Source: a bacterium (GTDB lineage Bacteria > 4484-113 > JAFGCY01). From it: a stretch of 48,983 nt of DNA. Where the stretch lies: contig JAGRNT010000024.1 in assembly GCA_020440605.1 (NCBI GenBank), positions 1 to 48,983 of the forward strand. The letters are read 5' to 3'. Both the position numbers and the translations under genes were made by a program. Shown piece by piece: positions 8,450 to 16,533 of the stretch. Each line of letters opens with the position of its first letter. Positions within the stretch are counted from its first letter, which is position 1. The notes beneath the pieces were generated by a model, which did no database searches, was not told where the DNA came from, and saw only the letters and a list, made by a program, of their open reading frames with translations.

Positions 8450-10384
8450 CTAGCTTGCTTCCTTCACGGTGTTGATCAGCCCGCCGGCCAGCAGCACATG
8501 CACCTGGCGGCCGCTGAGCGAATGCGTGGCGCTGAAGCTCGTGCCCTTCGTCAGGTTGTCAACCCTGACCTCGCTACCATTGCGGATCTGGCTGTGCAGG
8601 TCGCGGATCGCGAGCCGGTCGCCCTGGGCCACGTTGTCATAGTCCGCCGGATCGGCGAACTGCAGCGGCACGATGCCGAAGTTGATCAGGTTGTTCCAGT
8701 GGATGCGCGCGAAGTCCTTCACGATCACCGCCTTCACACCGAGGTAGCGCGGGGCGATCGCCGCATGCTCGCGCGACGAGCCCTGGCCGTAGTTGCTTCC
8801 GCCGATGATGATGCTGCCGCCGTTCTCCTTCATCGCCATCGCGCGGTCGTGGAACTCGCTGTCAACCACGCCGAAGGTGAACTTGCTGATCTCGGGGATG
8901 TTCGAGCGGTAGGGCAGGACCTTCGCACCGGCCGGCATGATGTGGTCGGTGGAGATGTTGTCAGCGGTCTTGAGGATCACCTCGGCCTCGATCCCGTCCG
9001 GGGTGGCGGTGAAGTCCTCCAGCGGCACGATGTTCGGGCCGCGCTCCACCACGACCGCGCTGGCATCCGCCGGCGGGTCGATGATCATCCGGTCGTCAAC
9101 CAGGTACTGCTCCGGCATCTCGACCGCCGGGTACTCGCCCCAGTCGCGCGGGTCGGTGATCTCGCCGCGCAGCGCGCTGACGGCCGCCACTTCCGGGCTG
9201 CAGAGGTAGACGTAGGCGTCCTTGGTGCCGCTGCGGCCGAGGAAGTTACGGTTGAAGGTGCGCAGGCTGACACCCTGGCTCGGCGGGGCCTGGCCCATGC
9301 CGATGCAGGGCCCGCAGGCGCTTTCGAGGATGCGCGCCCCGGCCGCGATGATGTCCGCCAGCATGCCGTTGGCGGCGATTTCGTTGAACACGTTGCGGCT
9401 GCCGGGGGTGAGCGTCATGCTGACGTTGTCAGCGACGATGTTGTCCTTCAGCACATTGGCGCAGATCGCCAGGTCGTGGTAGCTGGAGTTGGTGCAGCTG
9501 CCGACGCAGACCTGGTGCAGCTTTGTACCGGCCACCTCGCGCACCGGGACCACGAGGTCCGGGTTGCTCGGCTTGGCGATCAGCGGCTCCAGTTCGTCGA
9601 GGTTGATCTCGATCAGCTCGTCATACCCGGCGTCGGTGTCGGGCATCAGTTCCTGCCAGACCTCACCGCGGCCCATTGCTTCGAGGTACTTCTTCGTCTG
9701 CCAGTCACTCGGGAACAGGCTGGTGGTGGCACCGAGCTCCGCACCCATGTTGCAGACCGTGCTGCGGGCCGGCACGTCCAGGCATTCGATGCCCGGGCCG
9801 TGGTATTCAAAGATCTTGCCGAAGCCGCCCTTCACGGTCAGGCGCCTGAGCATTTCGAGGATGATGTCCTTGCTGGCCACCCAGGGCTGCAGCTTGCCGG
9901 TCAGCCTGACGCCGATGATCTTCGGGCAGGGCAGGTAGTAGGCTCCGCCGCCGGCTGCCACGGCCACGTCCAGTCCGCCGGCGCCGATTGCGATCATCCC
10001 GAGCCCGCCGCCGGTCGGCGTATGCGAGTCGCTGCCGAGCAGGGTGCGGCCCGGCGCGCCGAAGCGCTCGAGGTGCACCTGGTGGCAGATCCCGTTGCCG
10101 GGACGGCTGTAGTGGATGCCGAGCTTCTGGGCCACGCTCTGCAGGTAGCGATGGTCATCCGCATTGCGGAAGTCGCTTTGCAGCATGTTGTGGTCGACGT
10201 AGGTGACGGACAGTTCCGTCTTCACGCGATCGAGGCCCATCGCCTCCAGCTCCAGCATCACCATCGTGCCGGTGGCATCCTGGTGCAGGGTCTGGTCGAT
10301 GCGGATCCCGATCTCATTGCCGGGGGCGATCTCGCCATCGACGAGATGCTGCCTGAGGATCTTTGTTGCTACTGAATCACCCAT
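8450..10384 (-). CDS. Aconitate hydratase (Aquifex type), paralog B
   Basis: 644-residue aconitase that probably serves the citric acid cycle. It keeps all three cluster cysteines: GSCTNSSY and CGPC in ESACGPCIGMGQAP. Also visible are DATGTMVMLELEAMGL, GSDSHTPTGGG, VCNMGAELGATTS, the GRSGTKDAYVYLCSPE block and GQGSSREHAAIAPRYLG in the swivel domain. It resembles paralog A (6275-8221) along its whole length, so the pair arose by duplication; B is the one expected to be a normal aconitase. The ATG has AGGAG six bases upstream. A 31-codon ORF with a good Shine-Dalgarno lies about 90 bases upstream. Confidence 0.95.
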   Translation of the reverse strand: MGDSVATKILRQHLVDGEIAPGNEIGIRIDQTLHQDATGTMVMLELEAMGLDRVKTELSVTYVDHNMLQSDFRNADDHRYLQSVAQKLGIHYSRPGNGICHQVHLERFGAPGRTLLGSDSHTPTGGGLGMIAIGAGGLDVAVAAGGGAYYLPCPKIIGVRLTGKLQPWVASKDIILEMLRRLTVKGGFGKIFEYHGPGIECLDVPARSTVCNMGAELGATTSLFPSDWQTKKYLEAMGRGEVWQELMPDTDAGYDELIEINLDELEPLIAKPSNPDLVVPVREVAGTKLHQVCVGSCTNSSYHDLAICANVLKDNIVADNVSMTLTPGSRNVFNEIAANGMLADIIAAGARILESACGPCIGMGQAPPSQGVSLRTFNRNFLGRSGTKDAYVYLCSPEVAAVSALRGEITDPRDWGEYPAVEMPEQYLVDDRMIIDPPADASAVVVERGPNIVPLEDFTATPDGIEAEVILKTADNISTDHIMPAGAKVLPYRSNIPEISKFTFGVVDSEFHDRAMAMKENGGSIIIGGSNYGQGSSREHAAIAPRYLGVKAVIVKDFARIHWNNLINFGIVPLQFADPADYDNVAQGDRLAIRDLHSQIRNGSEVRVDNLTKGTSFSATHSLSGRQVHVLLAGGLINTVKEAS

Positions 10385-10475
10385 TGTTGTCTCCTGGGAA
10401 CATCAAACGAAATGTCACGGACATGCCGTGATTGCAGGGCGGAAACGTGGGAAATGCGGGCCGGGCCGCGGGGAA

Positions 10476-10571
10476 TCAGGTAGGGGTGGAGGCGAGGAGC
10501 TTGGTCTGCAGGACCTTGGCGCTGCAGCAGCGGTAGGTGCGGGCGAAACGTGTGATCATGTCACGTCCCAC
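10476..10571 (-). CDS. Possible 31-residue leader peptide upstream of aconitase B
   Basis: A GTG start at 10571 has AAGGAG six bases upstream, a better site than many annotated genes have. The product is small and basic and contains two adjacent cysteines (RTYRCCSAKVLQTK). It ends at TGA 10476, about 90 bases before the aconitase start, and a TACAAT -10 candidate lies upstream near 10603-10608. It may be a regulatory leader peptide or chance. No family is recognised. Confidence 0.35.
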   Translation of the reverse strand: MGRDMITRFARTYRCCSAKVLQTKLLASTPT

Positions 10572-10705
10572 GGTTTTCTCCTTCTCGAATGTCACCGATG
10601 GATATTGTACCGCCATGCGCCGGGCGCTATTGCAGGCTGCATGGGAATGTAAGCTGGGCAGATGGAGTTGAATTTTGTTTGCCGCGCATTGTTTTCCGGT
10701 CCATG

Positions 10706-11140
10706 TCAGCTGGCAGCGCTGCTGAAATTCAGCATGAAGCTGCGTTTGATTCCATCATAGGTGAACACGCATTCCTGAAGGACATCACGTCCGATCAGAC
10801 ACTGGATTCCCTGACTTCCGGAAATGCGTGCCCCGATCATTCCGATCTCGGTGTCATAAGCCCCATGTAGCTGAGGAATCTGCAGGTGAAGGTTGAACAA
10901 GGGCAACTCAAGCGGGGCATGCAGGCTGCTGACCGTGAGCATGTCCTCTGCATGCATTCTGAGCTCGTGCATGATGTCGATGTCAATCACACTCATGCTG
11001 GAACCGGTGTCAAGCAATGCCGTGACGGCGCGAGGCATAGCAGCGACAGCGCCGGATGACAGTCGCAATTTCCTGAGCTGAGCAGGCAGGCCGATGTACG
11101 CAGTGAGGATCGGTCCCTTGCCGTCCATCACATATCTCAT
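10706..11140 (-). CDS. Retropepsin-like aspartic protease domain protein
   Basis: 144 residues. The catalytic-type motif ALLDTGSSMSVID (Asp-Thr-Gly) near residues 41-53 and the later LIGRDVLQECVFTYDG are the signature of bacterial single-domain retropepsin-like proteases, which act as homodimers. No signal peptide is seen, so it is probably cytoplasmic. It lies 20 bases downstream of the DUF5678-like gene at 11161-11406, a pairing seen in many genomes. Composition is less GC-rich than core genes. Substrate unknown; assignment to the fold is fairly sure, proteolytic activity is inferred. Confidence 0.8.
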   Translation of the reverse strand: MRYVMDGKGPILTAYIGLPAQLRKLRLSSGAVAAMPRAVTALLDTGSSMSVIDIDIMHELRMHAEDMLTVSSLHAPLELPLFNLHLQIPQLHGAYDTEIGMIGARISGSQGIQCLIGRDVLQECVFTYDGIKRSFMLNFSSAAS

Positions 11141-11160
11141 CTGCTAGCAGTGCCCTGAAT

Positions 11161-11406
11161 CTACTCGACGGATATCAGTGGCATGTCCACCTTCTGGTCC
11201 ATTGGCAAAACCTGATGTACGAGGAAGGGAGCATCCATACATTGCTGATAGCCCGCATTGGAGGCCGATTGCCTGTCTTCAAAAACGCCGAGGATCCTGT
11301 CGGCAATAATCAGAACGAATTTTCCCTCGTGTCTCGCAAGCAGTTCCGGCTTATGCCTCGCATAGGTTTCCAGTTCCTGTCTCAGCAGTGTTTTGGCTTC
11401 TGGCAT
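11161..11406 (-). CDS. Small DUF5678-like protein
   Basis: 81 residues. The core HEGKFVLIIADRILGVFEDR followed by SASNAGYQQ and APFLVHQVLP fits the small DUF5678 family, whose function is unknown and whose members often sit directly upstream of retropepsin-like proteases, as here. It begins about 63 nt after the predicted start point of a near-consensus promoter (11476-11504). No clear Shine-Dalgarno is visible. It is probably cotranscribed with 10706-11140 and may be its partner or substrate (inference from neighbourhood). Confidence 0.7.
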   Translation of the reverse strand: MPEAKTLLRQELETYARHKPELLARHEGKFVLIIADRILGVFEDRQSASNAGYQQCMDAPFLVHQVLPMDQKVDMPLISVE

Positions 11407-11475
11407 GTTGTTATCTTTGTAACCAACAAGGCAGCTGCAGTTTGGCCGAACTTGCCATGCCCTCTGGTCAGTAAG

Positions 11476-11504
11476 ATTGTAACGGGTTCAATCAAATTTG
11501 TCAA
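11476..11504 (-). promoter_or_regulatory. Near-consensus sigma-70 promoter of the DUF5678-retropepsin pair
   Basis: On the minus strand TTGACA (11499-11504), a 17-base spacer, then TACAAT (11476-11481). This is the best housekeeping promoter in the window, in an AT-rich stretch. Confidence 0.8.
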
Positions 11505-11524
11505 TATCTGAATATATATTCATT

Positions 11525-11677
11525 TTATATTCCATGCACTGGCTGCAAGTGCTGGCGAACTGATACCCGCTCGAGATAAGCTTCATTACCCTTCCCGCTC
11601 ATGCAAGGATTCGCAGGTCTGCAATCCAGCTCAGAGCATAGCTCCTCGCTGATTGCACGCAGATCATCCATTCTCAT
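11525..11677 (-). CDS. Possible 50-residue small protein
   Basis: An ORF from ATG 11677 to TAA 11525 with ordinary amino-acid composition, starting MRMDDLRAISEELCSELDC, and containing three cysteines (C14, C19 and one near residue 26). There is no obvious Shine-Dalgarno, and I know no family. It lies just upstream of the promoter of the DUF5678-retropepsin pair. It could be a real small gene or chance. Confidence 0.3.
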   Translation of the reverse strand: MRMDDLRAISEELCSELDCRPANPCMSGKGNEAYLERVSVRQHLQPVHGI

Positions 11678-11900
11678 GTAAATTCAGCGCGACCGCCGGC
11701 GATGAATTCGCCGGCCAGCGCCAGACCAGATTCTCTTGCCGTCTCGCGCAAGCACTCGACGGTCTGCAAACCGTCGCGAAACAAGTTCCGCTCCTCTTGC
11801 ACGCTGCATCTTCCAATCTCCCGTAACTTCAACCCGACCCGGATGCGCGAATGCGCAGCCGCAGGGTCAGACTGCTGAAGCTTTAGCTGAAGCAGAAAAC
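11678..11900. other. Stretch with no supported gene
   Basis: Short Arg-rich open frames occur on both strands, but none has a ribosome-binding site or recognisable product. A 10-base inverted pair near 11757-11777 (CGACGGTCTG / AAC / CGTCG core) could form a hairpin. Otherwise I see nothing here. Confidence 0.4.
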
Positions 11901-11925
11901 AAAAAGGCCAGCCCGCAGGCTGGCC
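11901..11925 (-). terminator. Rho-independent terminator of the WD40 gene
   Basis: On the minus strand the stem GGCCAGCC / GGCTGGCC (8 bp, 4-base loop) at 11906-11925 is followed by five T residues (11901-11905). It lies about 30 bases after the stop codon of the WD40 gene. Confidence 0.85.
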
Positions 11926-11954
11926 TCGATTGATATCTTCCTGAATTGCGGATT

Positions 11955-12902
11955 CTAGAAGTTGGAACCCCAGACGCGGACCTTGTAGTCAGCACCACCG
12001 GTGAAGATGGTGTCATCGCTGACGGTGAAGGCCTTGACGCCCAGCACGTGGGCCTGGAAGTCGCCGACCATCTGGCCGTGGTCGTTCCACAGGCGAATGT
12101 GGCCATCCTCACCGCCGGTGACCACGAGGCCGTTGGCGCTGTAGATGGTGTTGACATTGCCGGCGTGGGCGCGGACCTCGCAGGTCTGCGTGCCGGTCGC
12201 GGCGTCCCAGGCGCGGAACTCACCGTTGGTACCGCCCGCCACCAGGCAGGACTCACCCTTGGAGAAGCTCAGGCACAGCACCTCGGCATTCTCGAAGGCC
12301 TGCACGCTGTTCTCCAGACGGCCCGCGAGGGTGTCGAAGAAGGCGATGGAGCCGTCGGCGCCGCCGCTGAACATGAACTCAGCCTCGCTGTTGACGAGCA
12401 GGTCGTTCACGCCGTTGACATGGGAGAAGGCCTCCCAGTTGAGCACGAAGATGTCATCCTCGCCCTCGACTTCCCAGCTGCGCACGAAGCCATCCTCGCC
12501 GCCGCTGTAGAGGAACTCATCGTTGACGTCGAAGGTCACCGTGTTCACCGGGCCGTCGTGGGCCGGGAAGGCCAGCTCAAGCTCGGCGGTCAGGGCATCC
12601 CAGACCTGGATGAAGCCGTCGTTGCCGGCCGTGGCCACAAGCGAACCGTCATTGCTCACCGCGATGTCGTTAACGCCGGTCAGGCAGGCCTGAACCTCAA
12701 GGATCATCTCAAGGCTGTCGGGGTCCCAGATACGCACGCGGCCATCCTTGCCGGCGCTGTACAGGATGCCGTCAACCGGGTTGACCCCCAGGGCGTTCAC
12801 GGATGCAAAGTGGGCATCGATTGTTCCCTCGAGCTCCGCCGGAGCAGCGGCCGCACTGCAGATCAGCACGATCAGGCTCAATGCTGCAAGAAGAATCCGC
12901 AT
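11955..12902 (-). CDS. Exported seven-bladed WD40 repeat protein
   Basis: About 315 residues. A signal peptide (LAALSLIVLICSAAAA, cleavage near residue 20) leads into seven WD40-like blades, each ending in a Trp/Phe-Asp-type strand: VRIWD, IQVWD, VRSWE, IAFFD, FRAWD, IRLWN, VRVWG. Seven blades make one closed propeller with no other domain, so it is probably an extracytoplasmic binding platform. The ATG at 12902 is chosen because GGAGGG precedes it; an upstream ATG at 12929 lacks a site. Partner unknown. The gene has its own terminator and diverges from 13147-13836. Confidence 0.85.
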   Translation of the reverse strand: MRILLAALSLIVLICSAAAAPAELEGTIDAHFASVNALGVNPVDGILYSAGKDGRVRIWDPDSLEMILEVQACLTGVNDIAVSNDGSLVATAGNDGFIQVWDALTAELELAFPAHDGPVNTVTFDVNDEFLYSGGEDGFVRSWEVEGEDDIFVLNWEAFSHVNGVNDLLVNSEAEFMFSGGADGSIAFFDTLAGRLENSVQAFENAEVLCLSFSKGESCLVAGGTNGEFRAWDAATGTQTCEVRAHAGNVNTIYSANGLVVTGGEDGHIRLWNDHGQMVGDFQAHVLGVKAFTVSDDTIFTGGADYKVRVWGSNF

Positions 12903-13146
12903 CGTAAAACCCTCCAAATGTTGTTTCACCGCCGCTCTGAATGGATCTGGCGGCTCTCAACCACAGTGCGATAACGCTAGAGGTTAACGCCCCGAATACA
13001 ATATCCGGCCCCTACGGGCCCAATCGAACACATAATTTAGCATTTTTCGCCCGTTTTGCCTATATCCGGTCCATATTATCTCCCGGCCTGCCTCGCTGCA
13101 ACGCCGCTCCCGGCACTCGGTTACACTTGCCGTGGAGGGATTCCCA

Positions 13147-13836
13147 ATGAAATATGGTCTGCCCGCTATGCTGCTGCCGGCCCTGGCCGCCCTGCTCATG
13201 CTGCTGCTGAGTCCCGGCCTGGCCATCGCGGACACCGAATTCCTGAACGACAAGGCCTTCCAGTTCGGCATGAGCCAGAAGGATGCCGCCGAGCTGCTCT
13301 ACGGTGAGAAGCATGCCAAGGACTGGGAGATCGCCTACGACGTGGCCACGCGCAGCACCTGGGAAATCGCCTGCCGCCACCATGAGGAAGTGCAGTATGT
13401 CGTGCGCTTCTACGAAGGCCGCTGCATCTACGTCGAGAAGCGCAGCGAAATGGAAGGCAGGGACATGGAGAAGGCCATCAGCAAGCTCTTCGACACGAAC
13501 GGCAATACCTCCGAGGCTGCCGGCAACACCGCCGAGAGCCAGTTCTTCGCACGCTGGACCCGTGACGAGCGCAGCATGGAGCTGATGGCGATGCGCCGCC
13601 GCGGCGGGAAGTTCCTGCTGAGCTACCAGGATGCGGAGCTCGGGCTCGTGAATGAGGCGATGCTCGTGCGCGACCGCGAACTCAAGGAAGGGCGGATGGT
13701 GATCGACCCGCTGACCGGCAAGGCCGTGCTGCATGTGCAGAGCGGCGAGCAACAGGCTGAAGGGGAGGGCGAGTCCGGATCCGGCGATGAAGCCCAGCCT
13801 GAGCCGGAGCGCAACAAGGATCCCGACAAGGCCTGA
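13147..13836 (+). CDS. Exported hypothetical protein
   Basis: 229 residues, family not recognised. A signal peptide (residues 1-about 27, LPALAALLMLLLSPGLAIA) precedes a mixed domain, and the C-terminal 35 residues are a Glu/Gly/Ser-rich disordered tail. GGAGGGA lies six bases before the ATG at 13147; a TACACT -10 candidate lies about 20 bases upstream. It converges on the selenoprotein gene with only six bases between the two stop codons, so the two messages overlap or share a termination zone. Confidence 0.7.
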   Translation: MKYGLPAMLLPALAALLMLLLSPGLAIADTEFLNDKAFQFGMSQKDAAELLYGEKHAKDWEIAYDVATRSTWEIACRHHEEVQYVVRFYEGRCIYVEKRSEMEGRDMEKAISKLFDTNGNTSEAAGNTAESQFFARWTRDERSMELMAMRRRGGKFLLSYQDAELGLVNEAMLVRDRELKEGRMVIDPLTGKAVLHVQSGEQQAEGEGESGSGDEAQPEPERNKDPDKA

Positions 13837-13842
13837 GCCTGC

Positions 13843-14307
13843 TCAGTCCGCTGCCGGCAGTTCCCGCAGGATCTCCAGCGCACGCTCGGCATGCAGCTTC
13901 ATGTCAATCGCGCTGTTGCAGTAACCCGCGATCTTCCCTTCCCGGTCGATCACGTATGTCACCCGGCCGGGGATTCCCGCCAGCTCCTGCGCCCCGTAAT
14001 CCCGGCGCACGCTGTTGTCAGTATCTGCAAGCAGGTTGAATTGGTAGCCCTGATCAGTGGCGAAGGCCAGGTGGCTTTCCACGCTGTCGCCGCTGATCCC
14101 CAGCAGCACTGCCTCATGCTCGTCAAATTCTGCCTGACGGCGGCTGAACTCAGCCAGTTCCGCCGTTCAACCGCCGGTTGCATCCTTCGGATAGTAGATC
14201 AGCACCACGGGCTGGCTGCCCTGGAACTCCGCCAGGCTGACCTGGCTGCCATGCTGGTTGGGCAGGCTGAATTGCGGGGCTTCGGTGCCCGGCTGCAGCA
14301 GTTTCAT
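13843..14307 (-). CDS. PrxQ/BCP-type peroxiredoxin with in-frame UGA at the peroxidatic Cys (probable selenoprotein)
   Basis: One 154-residue reading frame interrupted only by TGA at 14167-14169. It reads YYPKDATGG-[TGA]-TAELAEFSRRQAEF, where PrxQ/BCP proteins have the peroxidatic cysteine (E. coli Bcp C45/46). The TPR-fused paralog at 15034-16530 reads FYPKDHTGG-C-TLELAEYNRREGEF, so the TGA aligns exactly with Cys. After the TGA the frame is clean and conserved (GISGDSVESH, LLADTDNSV) to a normal stop. SD AGGAGG precedes ATG 14307, and length is normal for the family. The best reading is selenocysteine U47, reducing hydroperoxides. No resolving Cys follows five residues later; C130, shared with the paralog, may resolve. 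Last gene of the redox operon. The alternative is a nonsense-mutated pseudogene. Confidence 0.82.
14137..14166 (-). promoter_or_regulatory. Candidate bacterial SECIS hairpin directly after the UGA
   Basis: The 30 bases after the TGA fold as ACGGCG / CGCCGU (6 bp, extendable to 7), an upper stem GAACU / AGUUC (5 bp), a GGCUG loop starting with G, and a three-base bulge on the 3' side. Bacterial SECIS elements are upper stem-loops with G at the start of the loop; here the loop begins 12 bases after UGA, somewhat closer than usual. A second, weaker fold (GAGUUCAGCC / GGCAGAAUUU, loop GCCGUCA) puts a G-starting loop 26 bases after UGA. Confidence 0.55.
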
Positions 14308-14335
14308 GCGCTTCCTCCTGTCAGGCTGCGGCCGT

Positions 14336-15037
14336 TCAGTTTCCGGCGGCAACCACATCAAGCCAGGGGCCGATCACGGCCCGGGCCAGCCGCTGGCTCT
14401 CCGCAAGCTGCTGCGGCAGATCCCACAGCAGGCTGTCCAGCCCTATCATCTCATCCGCCAGTTCATCACTGAAGGCTGAGGCCATGCCGCGGATCGCTTC
14501 CTCCGTCACCTCGAGGTGGAACTGCAGGGCCAGCACCCGCGGCTGCGGTGCCAGCGCCTGGCAGGGCGTGACTTCCGTCGCGGCCAGCGCCGGCAGGTCC
14601 TCATGCGGCAGGATCTGCTCGCCGTGCCAGTGGAAGCATGTGAACTGCTCCGGCACATTGGCAAAATACGCGCTCTCAGCCCCGGCCCCGCTGCGCTGCA
14701 CCGGGAACCAGCCAATTTCCCTGTAGTCACAGTTGACAACCTGCATCCCGCAGGCCGCCGCCACGACCTGTGCCCCGAGGCAGATCCCGAGCACGGGCAG
14801 GCCGCGGTCGATCGCCAGACGCACGAACTCGATCTCGCGCCGCATCCAGGGGAAGCGGTCCGTGCGGTTGACACTCTGCGGTCCGCCGAGAATCACCAGC
14901 CCGCTGCACTGCTCCATCTCACCGGGCAGCAAGCCACGGTCGGCGCGCACGCACTGCCATTCAAGCCCGCGCTCCTGCAGGAGCGTTGCCAGATAAGCCG
15001 GACCTTCGCAGTCATGGTGCTGAAGGATATGGATCAT
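14336..15037 (-). CDS. Class I glutamine amidotransferase (GMP synthase-like domain)
   Basis: 233 residues, a stand-alone amidotransferase domain that releases ammonia from glutamine. The nucleophile is C86 in VLGICLGAQ, and the His-Glu pair is H174/E176 in LQFHLEV. It resembles the GMP-synthase-like amidotransferases of unknown acceptor rather than GuaA, which would carry an ATP-pyrophosphatase domain. Its ATG overlaps the stop of the TPR-peroxiredoxin gene (ATGA), so the two are translationally coupled, and the selenoprotein gene starts 28 bases downstream. This tight position between two peroxiredoxins suggests a role in thiol or gamma-glutamyl metabolism (inference). Confidence 0.85.
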   Translation of the reverse strand: MIHILQHHDCEGPAYLATLLQERGLEWQCVRADRGLLPGEMEQCSGLVILGGPQSVNRTDRFPWMRREIEFVRLAIDRGLPVLGICLGAQVVAAACGMQVVNCDYREIGWFPVQRSGAGAESAYFANVPEQFTCFHWHGEQILPHEDLPALAATEVTPCQALAPQPRVLALQFHLEVTEEAIRGMASAFSDELADEMIGLDSLLWDLPQQLAESQRLARAVIGPWLDVVAAGN

Positions 15038-16530
15038 TCGCCCGCCGTATCCCCGCTCATCCTTCCGAGGATCTCCAGTGCTGCGGCGGCGTGCGCCTCC
15101 ATCTCGGATGAGCTGGCGCAGAAGCCCCTGATGTAGCCGTCGCTGCTGACAACGTAGCTCACGCGGCCGATCCGCCCGTCCGCCGTGGCCGCGCCATAGG
15201 CTCCGCGCACCGCGTTGTCAGTATCCGCCAGCAGGTCGAGGCGGTAGCCCTGGGCGGCGCAGAATTCCTCATGGCTTTCCGTGCTGTCGCCGCTGATGCC
15301 GAACACCCGCGCATTGAACGCTGCGAATTCGCCCTCGCGGCGGTTGTACTCCGCCAGCTCCAGCGTGCAGCCGCCGGTGTGATCCTTCGGGTAGAAGGCC
15401 AGCACCACCGGTCCGCCCTCCAGCGCTTCCGCCAGGCTGACCTCCCGGCCATCCTGGTTCGGCAGCGAGAACTGCAGGGCCCGGCTGCCGATCTCCAGCA
15501 GCGGCAGGCCCGTTGCCAGCATTGTCTCGATGCGCTCGATGCGGCCCGGATAGCTCTCCGCGACCCAGGCCTGCTCCTTCAGGAGCGGCAGGGCATTCTC
15601 GAAATGCGGGCGCGCGGCCTCCAGGCCAGCCGTGGCGAGTGTGTTCTCGCCCATTTCCTCATGCCAGAAGCAGTCGGCACTGTGCCCGGGGAACTTGTCA
15701 GCCACATACTGCAGCTTCGTGAGCGCCTCCGGATTGCGGCCCAGCTCCCTGAGTGCGCGGGCCACGCTCCAGTGCGCGATCATCCGCGGCTCCTCTGGAT
15801 GATTGTTGGCATCGCGGAACTGCGCGCCGGCCTCGAACTTCTCCAGCGCCAGCTGCGGCTGGTGATTGTCCATGTAGGTCCAGCCGATGTTGTTGTAGAG
15901 GCTCCCGGCCCACTGCGCGGCCTTCGGATCGCTGCTGGATGCCGCCAGCGCCAGGGCCTTCTCATTCCACTCCAGTGATTCATCGCCCTGTGTGACGATC
16001 CCCAGCATGTGTGCGGCATCGATTGTCAGGCTGTCGTTGCCACCGTCCTGTCCGGCCAGCCAGGCCTCGAGGAAGAGCGGACGCGCCACCTGCGGGCTGC
16101 CGGCGGAGTTGAAGGCCCGCCCGCGCTCCAGCCAGTAGCGCATCCAGCCGCGCCTCAGTGCTGCCTCGTCACCGGCCTGCAGCAGCTCCTGGGCCCGGTT
16201 GAGGGTCAGGTGTGCGTTGTCAAAATCCTTCTCCAGGCCATGGGTGCGCGCGATCTGCGTCAGCAGCTCGATCAGGTAGAGGCTGTCAGCGCCGCCCTCC
16301 GCCGCCGGCAGCAGTTCCTCGAACTGTGCCCGCGTTCCGGCGGGGTCGCTGAAGTTCCAGAGCGTCGTGAAATCCGGCAGGGCCTGGCTGTCCATCGTGT
16401 CCTCCGCAAGCATATCCGCTTCCCGGGCCTCAGCCGGAGCAAGCGCCGCCGTTGCCAGACACAAGGGCAGGCACAGCAGGATGTTCCTCAGGAGGGACAG
16501 GGCCGTCCCGCAGCTGCGTTGGCAATCCAT
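15034..16530 (-). CDS. Exported TPR-peroxiredoxin (PrxQ) fusion
   Basis: 498 residues. A signal peptide (about 1-35, LLRNILLCLPLCLATAALA) is followed by a TPR-like helical-repeat region (about 50-340) and a full PrxQ/BCP peroxiredoxin domain (about 345-498). The peroxidatic cysteine is C388 in FYPKDHTGGCTLEL; C471 near the C terminus aligns with C130 of the UGA-containing paralog. The TPR part resembles the separate TPR protein at 16632-17312 (both begin with LW.F/H.DPA and continue with QIAR..GL). GGAG precedes ATG 16530. It starts three bases after a leaderless 20-codon ORF and overlaps the amidotransferase by 4 bases. It probably reduces peroxides outside the cytoplasm. Confidence 0.88.
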   Translation of the reverse strand: MDCQRSCGTALSLLRNILLCLPLCLATAALAPAEAREADMLAEDTMDSQALPDFTTLWNFSDPAGTRAQFEELLPAAEGGADSLYLIELLTQIARTHGLEKDFDNAHLTLNRAQELLQAGDEAALRRGWMRYWLERGRAFNSAGSPQVARPLFLEAWLAGQDGGNDSLTIDAAHMLGIVTQGDESLEWNEKALALAASSSDPKAAQWAGSLYNNIGWTYMDNHQPQLALEKFEAGAQFRDANNHPEEPRMIAHWSVARALRELGRNPEALTKLQYVADKFPGHSADCFWHEEMGENTLATAGLEAARPHFENALPLLKEQAWVAESYPGRIERIETMLATGLPLLEIGSRALQFSLPNQDGREVSLAEALEGGPVVLAFYPKDHTGGCTLELAEYNRREGEFAAFNARVFGISGDSTESHEEFCAAQGYRLDLLADTDNAVRGAYGAATADGRIGRVSYVVSSDGYIRGFCASSSEMEAHAAAALEILGRMSGDTAGE

Positions 16531-16533
16531 CGG

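Noticed and set aside
11701..11830. Small Arg-rich ORF of 41 codons on the minus strand
   Set aside because: Extremely basic composition, no start site and no promoter; likely chance in GC-rich DNA.
13843..14361. Reading the PrxQ region as two separate genes or a pseudogene
   Set aside because: The two halves are in the same frame, the TGA aligns exactly with the catalytic Cys, the 3' half is not degraded, and a normal Shine-Dalgarno precedes the whole frame.
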